Shown here: positions 57,424 through 64,000 of the stretch, one piece after another
Numbering within the stretch: the stretch's first letter is position 1
How the letters are laid out: each line of letters begins with the position of its first letter
Assembly (NCBI GenBank): GCA_030435675.1
Contig: CM059623.1
Span: forward strand, 10,008,012 to 10,072,011
Length of the DNA stretch: 64,000 nucleotides
From: Steinernema hermaphroditum
Taxonomy: Eukaryota; Nematoda; Chromadorea; Rhabditida; Steinernematidae
Direction: 5' to 3'
Made by a program: the position numbers and the translations under genes
The notes under the pieces: generated by a model
Told to the model about the DNA's origin: nothing
The model's database searches: none
What the model saw: the letters and a program-made list of their open reading frames with translations, nothing else

Positions 57424-57709
57424 ACGATCACTCGACAACGACTCCGCCAATACCGCTAACCGCCGCATCGTAGCGCCTAGTGACTCTCCTTAATTTTCAT
57501 CTTCTCTTCCTGTTTTCTTCTTTTCCGACGTAATAAATTATTGTAAAGAGGTTGAGGTTGTTTGTTCCGCGGCACCTGAGGACATGGACTTTGGATCGGG
57601 CCGCTGTTTTCGTCTCCGCGGCTATGAGTCCATTTCATCTATCACCGCCTTGTGCTTCCTCGGACGACGTTCCGTCTTGTTGATTCAGTCGTGTCCTCGG
57701 CGATCAACA

Positions 57710-58340
57710 ATGCTGTCGGTGAAGATATTTCTGATCCTCTTAGTGGGAACCACTATAGCTTCTGACATTGGAGCACTCGTAGCCGATCAAATCGGAGGTG
57801 CTGTTCCCCATCTTGCCACTTTTGATACTTTTCTTTAGAAGTTGTTCCTCCCGAAGCTCGGAAATTCTACAACAGTCTCTCGACTGAAGATAAGGGCGTC
57901 CTCGAGGATGTTATCAGCAACATCAACCGCTACACAAACGCTTCGGACCTTCTTGACGACCTGAAGGACCGTTCGCTGCCGCTGTTCAACAAAGCCACCG
58001 AATTTCTCAACATCTTCCGCAGCACGCTTGATGGACTCAGCGATAAGGCGAAACTTTTCATTGATCAGGTGAGGGAGGCGAATCGTTGGGAAACGTATCC
58101 GAGTGACTTCAGGAGATCGCTCAAGTCCGACGCATAGTGGGAGAACCGTTCTCTGTGCCCAAGGTTCGTGACGAGATTAATGGAATCATCCGCCGCTACC
58201 GCGCCCTGGACGACGACACGAAGTTCGAGATGAAGAACGCCTTTCCGACTATTGCTCAGATTGTCTACAATCCTATCCTCCAGGCAGTCGCCACCAGCGT
58301 TTTGGGAATCGGCTCTGAACAGGGAACAACGGCCCAGTGA
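57710..58340 (+). CDS. Divergent FAR protein D
   Basis: Exons 57710-57797, 57839-58068 and 58113-58340 encode 181 residues. Residues 1-17 (MLSVKIFLILLVGTTIA) are a signal peptide. The FAR blocks are present in altered form: EVVPPEARKFYNSLSTEDK at the start of the mature domain, SLPLFNKATEFL in place of SLYxRAK, and the C-terminal IIRRYRALDDDTKFEMKNAFPTI. The first intron sits at the same place as in genes A-C, whereas the second lies at a different position (after LFIDQ). Poly(A) AATAAA is at 58373. A likely acceptor TTGATTCAG ends 22 bp before the ATG. It starts only about 170 bp after the poly(A) signal of gene C. Confidence 0.85.
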
Positions 58341-58382
58341 AAAACGCTTTTGTGTCTTTTCAACTTAACTTTAATAAACGTG

Positions 58383-59215
58383 CACGCTGAACTCGTGGAC
58401 TTGCCGGCTGAAAAATGTAAGGCATGAGCATCACTAATGTAACGTCTTTGATTGACGGAAAAAAGTCAAGGCGAGTTCCCTTCAAACAAAGTCGTGTAAG
58501 TCGCTGAACTTGTTTTGCAGAAAAGCACCATAATTTGGAACAATTTTAAAAGCCATCTGTACGGCTTATCTTTCTCAGAATCTTCCATAACAAATGTCCC
58601 AGCCATTTCGCAAATCTCAGTAAGCCCTAATCGTCCGTTTGACGCGGTCTTGCCGCCAAACATCGTCTCCATGTGGTCGCCGTCTTCGTCGCAAAACAAC
58701 AGATGTGCCCATTTCGCCTAGCGTCCTTGCGGAAGGACAACATCATTCAAACGGCCTTTGTGTTCTCCCAGGAACATGATCAGCTGCTGATTTCTATGGA
58801 GTCCGATACGAAGAGGACATTTCGAGTTTCTACCCGTGGATCAACGGCTTACACCATGCAAGGCGCACAGAGTAGCAAGGAAGCCATACATCGCTTTGTG
58901 ATTATCTCTCGTTATCTCAACAGGAGAGACGACTCGAAGAGAGATGCAGATAGTATTCCGAAGTGAGTCGGCATCAGAGTCGAAGTCACGGGTGTTCAAA
59001 CGGCGAAGGGTTGGATTCCGGTGGAGTCGTAGGCGGTCGACCACAGAGAGCTCAGCGGAGAAACATCAAAAAGGTGCGGACTTCGGGGTTGTAGCCAATT
59101 TCGGTTTGAGTGAGCGGCGCGGGAGGAGTCAGAAACTGGTGGTTTTCTCGGAGATATGGACAAATCCGAAGTGGGCATATCGTTCGAACTCAGAATATTT
59201 TTTATTTTTATTTTT
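58383..59215. other. Region with coding-like frames on both strands, unresolved
   Basis: On the plus strand 58515-58619 plus 58703-58966 can be joined in phase (donor CAGTAAGC, acceptor AACAG) to give about 120 residues including IIQTAFVFSQEHDQLLISME and RVSTRGSTAYTMQG, ending near another good donor (GAA-GTGAGT). On the minus strand the same DNA reads LFCDEDGDHMETMFGGKTAS and SPRKPPVSDSSRAAHSNRNW in other frames with a single stop between blocks. I recognise no domain on either strand. It may be a small gene, a gene remnant or chance. Confidence 0.3.
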
Positions 59216-59221
59216 TTTAGC

Positions 59222-59227
59222 TTTATT
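59222..59227 (-). terminator. Poly(A) signal of the DCAF15-like gene
   Basis: AATAAA on the minus strand about 130 bp after the stop codon of the gene at 59359-61246. Confidence 0.6.
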
Positions 59228-59358
59228 TTTGTGAGACAATACACATTGTATGGAACAAGCTTTTGCGTACATCAAAAGCGAGATCCAATAGGAGATCAGA
59301 AGCGTAAACGTAAACCGTTGCTTTCGATATAGGGCACATTATCTGAAACAATCGTATA

Positions 59359-61246
59359 TCAGTGTTTCGTGGCATTAACGGGAAATCTACCGAAATCGGT
59401 GCCATGACTACAAAATCCCACCTGCTCCGGTGCAGCTTTCCGTAGTCGTCCACTCTGACGGCAGATGAGATCGGTAAGATAGTCTTCTCTGAGAGCTTGA
59501 GAACTGCGCACAGGCGATATCTTCAGGAAACGACAAAATGTTGAGCCGTCAGCTGACCATTTGACGTTGAAGGAGAGAGCATACATGACGTTCTGACCAT
59601 CTCGGGACGCCTCCACTATCGCTGTGACTGCAAGTCGCACTGCTTCACTGGAGGCGGAGATGATGTTGACGTCGTATTGACCGTAGCCCAGGTACTTAGT
59701 ACTTTGACCTTCCATGGAGCCTATTTTTCGGACGGCGAACTGTTCGATACACTTCTCGACGTCGAGACAAGTTTCGAGAAGGTAGAAGCATTCCGGTGAT
59801 GGACTGAGCAATTCTGAACAGTATGAAAGTGGTTACTTCTGTGGGGCTGCAGTGATACATAAATTTTGAGCTCATGGATTAATGGAGTTTGCTTATGGTT
59901 GGAAACCTTATGACATCAAGATTCGGCAGGGTTACCAATATGATTTAAAATTTAGAAAACATAACCAACCTTCTGGGAACACCGGCTCGGCTCGAGATCT
60001 TGTTTCATTAAAATGCACCCCTAAGACACCGAAAAAAAGAAATTTCATCGGGACTGTTAACGTACCTGTGTCAATGGAGGAGTCACTCGTTTCGTCCTCA
60101 AACGCGAAACTCTCCACGTTGCTAACGAAGCAGTCATTGATGGCCGCGTCGGGCGAGAGAAGCCCAGCGGTGGAAGCAGTCGAGCAATGCGGACCTCTCA
60201 CGATTTTCCACACCCGCAGACCACTCTGGGAACTAAGTTTGTCAATGACCATCGGTTCTTGTATTTTCTTGATAATCCTGAGGCACGAGATGACGAAGGT
60301 TCGGTTCGCAACGAATCCGTCATCAATGACAACAAACTGCTTTCTAAACTTCTTGCTTCGTTTAGATATCCAAATGAGACCTTACGAAGTGGTTTCTTGG
60401 AATCCAGCGACTTTTGCCTGAGAAATCGCCATCGACATTGCACATCTGACGTGCAAGTTGTCAGTAAAGTCGAGATAGTGAAGGGGTATGGTCAAAGTTC
60501 TGAATCGCTTTTCTAGTGGGTGCATACTTCGAACATAGTTTTCAGTCCTGAAAGGCTAACGCCACACTTATTAGCGACGTTCCCTAGCTTACGGCACTTT
60601 GAAAATGATCGCCTTGGTGCTATCAGCCGGAAGGAACTTAACGTGGGTCATGGAGAAACCGGGACCTGTGTGGTCTTCGTGGATCTCGACTGAGATGCTC
60701 ACAGCCTAGAAGAAAGCAACTGCGGTTCTATGACTCTGTGCACACGAACGGGAATCAGATACTGTGGAGTGACGGCGAAGACGGCCGCTTCGCACACAGA
60801 CTGAATAGAGTGCCCAAATGGGTCTCCATCGATGGAATGAATCAGGGCTTGAAGGTTTGGTCGGTGAGTGGCGAAGACGAATTTGCCGTCTGGCGAGAAA
60901 CCGACGAATGTACTGAAAACTGCTCCTTGAACGGCAGGCATAAGGAAGAGGCCTTACTAGTCTTCGTAGGGAAACGAGTTCGCATCAGAATCTCTTTTGT
61001 TCTTCCACAGCATCGCTTTCAAGTTTTTCTCATATGTAACCCTGTGGCTGAGGTTTGTGACGCTTCCTATCTGAAGGTGAGTTATGTTTTAGAACTGATG
61101 TTTTGGGGTACCTCTCGACTGTAAAGTAATTTGAGCAATCCGGGACCTTTTTCCGGGTAAACCAGCATCTCTGAAGCGTCATCCCTGGGGAGAGATCCAG
61201 GAAATAACGGGCAAAGTGTGGGGTCGAATGGCGGTGTGTCTTCCAT
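59359..61246 (-). CDS. Beta-propeller (WD40-type) protein resembling DCAF15
   Basis: Seven exons in phase: 61246-61112, 61070-60958, 60912 to about 60750, 60705-60593, 60547-60386, 60343-59970, 59813-59359; about 504 residues. The end of exon 3 is uncertain (60750 or 60744). Strand pairs that recall DCAF15 are YTFVGFSPDGKFVFATH near the N-terminus, FLPADSTKAIIFKV, KQFVVIDDGFVANRTFVISC, and near the C-terminus YGQYDVNIISASSE followed by ALSFNVKWSADGSTF. Human DCAF15 is 600 residues and is a substrate receptor of the CUL4-DDB1 ubiquitin ligase. A DET1-type propeller is the main alternative. It is divergent from the gene at 61554 with 307 bp between starts. Confidence 0.6.
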
Positions 61247-61553
61247 GAGAGTTTACATTAGATAGCTAGCAGGGTGCTAGCTGCCAGCGCTTGATCTCGT
61301 GACGTCCGTGAAGATACGATACGACAAAATGTAAAAGGCCCTTTTGCTGCCTTTAGATGAAGTAAAAAAGGGCTTGCCTAGCAAAAGAACAGCGCTTTTA
61401 CTGAATACTCGTTGTATCTTTATTGCAGCAGAAGTGTGGCGCGCTCAGAAGTATCGATCACTAGTTGTATCATTCAGAAAGATCGCACGTTCATCCATGG
61501 ATTAAAATTTTACGGAGAAATTCTCATGTTCTCATCGTCTTTCAGAGCCTAAA
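61247..61553. promoter_or_regulatory. Divergent intergenic (bidirectional promoter) region
   Basis: The 307 bp between the start codons of two divergent genes must hold both promoters. No TATA box is obvious on either strand, in contrast to the FAR genes. A perfect 7-bp inverted repeat AGCTAGC-AGGGT-GCTAGCT lies at 61264-61282, close to the minus-strand start. Confidence 0.45.
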
Positions 61554-64000
61554 ATGGTGATAACTCGTCGACAATCTGCGACTCTGAAGACGAGCAATTC
61601 AGTTAGCCACGTGGAGCTGAATGGAATCGCTGCTCCGTCGTGTTCGAAGTCCTTGCCAGACGGAGAACGATGTTCGCAGGAGGTTGGTGATTTTCCGTTA
61701 GTACAGGCAAGAGATCATTTCTGTAGGACAATGAAGAAACATCTACGTCGGCAGAGTCGTTGCCCACCACCACACCAAGAAGATCATCCCGCTCAATCAG
61801 CATCAGCGAGAAAGAACAGACCATGGCGAGATCTATCTCCTACTCTGGATATGATCCACGCCCACAGACACAGGGAGTGCGTGCGAAAACTCCGTCTTCT
61901 CCTTTATGTGTGAGTTTTTACAACTTTTCGACTTTCATCTATGAGACTACGTTGTGCAGGTCGCTGGCCTAACAAGCCCACTCTCTATATTCGAAAAAGC
62001 ATTGAGTCTGGCGCATCAGAGAAATCATAAAAGTGATGCTGACGCAGCTATAGAGAAAGACGGCCATGACCAAAGAGCATGCGACAGTCCAACAGCAACT
62101 TCGCACACCGACACCGTTTCTGAGGTGCGCCATTTATGCTCGAAAGATTGCAGTCAAAAGTGTTTCAGAGACCGACACCATCTCTTTCGAACAGTCCATC
62201 GAAGAAGCATTCCCGTCGACCGAAATCTAAGTGGCTGGAACATCTCATTTCGCCAGAATCTTCTCGCGAGTCAAGCCCAGTAATATCCTCATCGAGCTCG
62301 AAGTCACATTCGCCTGTAGAATCTATGAACAGAATCGTGACCAACCTGCAAAGTGCTGCCGGAGAATGCAGTTCTATCACTCCAGAATCAGATCAGGTTA
62401 TGGTCATACCTACTGTGGAGGCAGTTACGACACAAAGACCTCGTGGACGGCCGAGATCGCTGAGGAATAGCACCTCGAGAAATCAAAGTCAAATCAATGA
62501 TGTATGTAGCAAGCCAGCCATCCAACTGATATCTGACCGCCCAATACCTTTTTAGCTCTCATCAGCCCTTGAAATCCTTCAAAATCTTCGCAATTCCTCC
62601 TACATCACTAGCATCCCAGCCACCCTCAAGAATCACATCGATAAAGCCTTGAAAGAAGCCGCGGACTGCTTCGAGAGCATTGGAGCAGCACCAGTTCATG
62701 ACGATGTCAGTGTCTACGACCTCAGCGCCGTTATGAAGACTCCTACACAGAGTACTCCAGGAAAGATCAACGAGGGTGAACGGTTCAGAACTCCTTCAAG
62801 CAGGCCGCAAAGGACCCCCACCATCAGCACACCGTTAAGCACTCGCTCAATGTGTAAGTTCGCACAGTCCTTCATCTCCAAATCCGATTTTACAGCAAGG
62901 CGTATGGCGACTCAAGAAGCCAAGCGTGACCAGCCCGAGTGGTTTCTCTCATTGAACACGACGTCTCTAGTGAAAGTCCGTGGAACGGCTTCTTTCCTCG
63001 ATAGGTATCTAGAACTCAAACATGGACAACAAGCACAAAATACATCTTGTAAGTTTCCCTTAGTGCGAAACATCATTACTTTGCCGTCTTCTTAAGTTAC
63101 AACTAGGCAAGATTTGGACAAGCTCCGAACTGATTTCGATAACGACGTGGCTCAGATGCAGAAAGAAGAGAAGATTTCCTTTGTGCCTGAAGCACTGGTC
63201 TACTCCTACTTCGCTGCAAAGAAGCCACATGTCGTGTGCATTCCCAGCTTCGTCACACAAGAAGAGAGAGACTACCCATCGATGCTAGCCCTCGGCGAAA
63301 GGTTCTCGAAAACCCAGACGTACGAGGCGATCGGCTGCTTCGTCGAGATCGATGGTTTCTTCTCAATCATCGTCACCAACATGCTCAGCACAGAAGCTAG
63401 AGTTCTCGGCATAGCGAAGCATACACACCCTGATGTGCAGAAGGTGAGAAACGTCATCAAGGCCTTGAACGGGGCAAACAACATCAACGTCCGAAACAAT
63501 TTTACGTCGGCCAACGGTGGCGATCCTGGCCAAAGGGAAGTGGTTTGGGCGGCCGACAAGTGGTTCGGAGCGCGAAAGCGATTTGGCGAAGAGCACGAGA
63601 ACATGTTGGAGCGGATGCTCGATTATTTGACCGCAAATAGAGGTGCATTCATGTCCTTCATTCGTAGCTAATTGCAATGTTTCCAGATGAAGTTCTATTC
63701 CACTACATGCAGTTTTGCGAGGCGAAGGCCTTCGCAGAAGCTTCGTCGTATATCTCTATAGGCAACGAAAGCCTAGGGAGCAGCTCCCTCAACCAGTCCA
63801 TGATGTCCGTGTCCACCTTCTACGACGACGAAGATGGTGGTCCTTTCTTGGCCGAGAAGGACCTCTTCACATATCTATGTCTATCGTACCCCGACGCCGT
63901 CGTTGTCCCGTCCCAGGCCTTCAGAGGGGACCTCTCCAAATCTCTGAACCCGAACGTCTGCCGGCTCCCCGAGAACGGCTCACGGGAACTCTGTATTCTC
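61554..64000 (+). CDS. Unrecognised nuclear-type protein with an AT-hook (3' end outside window)
   Basis: Exons in phase: 61554-61682, 61727-61909, 61960-62124, 62169-62501, 62556-62853, 62896-63048, 63097-63642 and 63687->64000; about 707 residues visible. The first 400 residues are Ser/Thr/Pro rich and look disordered, with many SP/TP sites. Residues about 249-256 (RPRGRPRS) form an AT-hook, a minor-groove DNA-binding motif, and RRPKSK nearby is basic. From about residue 420 the sequence becomes globular (LVYSYFAAKKPHVVCIPSFV, then YEAIGCFVEIDGFFSIIVTN, then EVVWAADKWFGARKRFGEEH). I do not recognise that domain. A chromatin or chromosome role is inferred only from the AT-hook. The start is the first ATG of the open first exon. 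Confidence 0.7.

Overview
This window is nuclear DNA of a nematode, probably a rhabditid-type worm. Three things point there: nematode-specific fatty acid and retinol-binding (FAR) protein genes, an apparent ortholog of the nematode-restricted giant matrix protein DIG-1/mesocentin, and many very short introns (about 43-60 bp) with TTTCAG-type acceptors. I cannot name the species from sequence alone. All exon boundaries below were read by eye from GT/AG sites and kept only where reading phase agreed; there is no transcript evidence.

Layout. (1) 1-34624, minus strand: most of one gene, the dig-1/mesocentin homolog. Its 5' end lies at right (signal peptide near 34.6 kb). Sushi and EGF modules follow at 32.2-31.5 kb, then an Ig/fibronectin-III ectodomain (31.4-25.4 kb) and another EGF. 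After that come two exons of 11.9 kb and at least 11.5 kb that encode a proline/aspartate/glycine repeat (GPDG...PLPTD), separated by smaller exons carrying two von Willebrand A-like domains. The gene runs off the left edge; about 10,570 codons are visible. (2) 34.6-44.6 kb: gene-poor DNA with a 347-bp hAT-type MITE (8-bp target duplication), a decayed 923-bp mariner element inside another inverted repeat, and degenerate repeats. (3) 44.6-58.4 kb: a family cluster of small secreted helical proteins: one divergent FAR-like gene, a convergent pair of FAR genes with matching promoters, a tRNA-Asn, and two tandem FAR genes. (4) 58.5-64 kb: a region of uncertain coding strand, a seven-exon minus-strand gene resembling the CUL4-DDB1 receptor DCAF15, and a divergently transcribed plus-strand gene for an unrecognised AT-hook protein that continues past the right edge.

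How it fits together. DIG-1 is an extracellular/basement-membrane protein that holds tissues and axons in place in C. elegans. FAR proteins are secreted lipid carriers. The two right-hand genes look like ordinary intracellular housekeeping or nuclear genes. The striking biology is the repeat architecture of the dig-1 homolog (a 145-residue higher-order repeat, near-identical internal duplications, vWA domains lacking a normal MIDAS motif) and the FAR cluster with a shared core-promoter signature. I found no prokaryote-type system, CRISPR array or viral gene.
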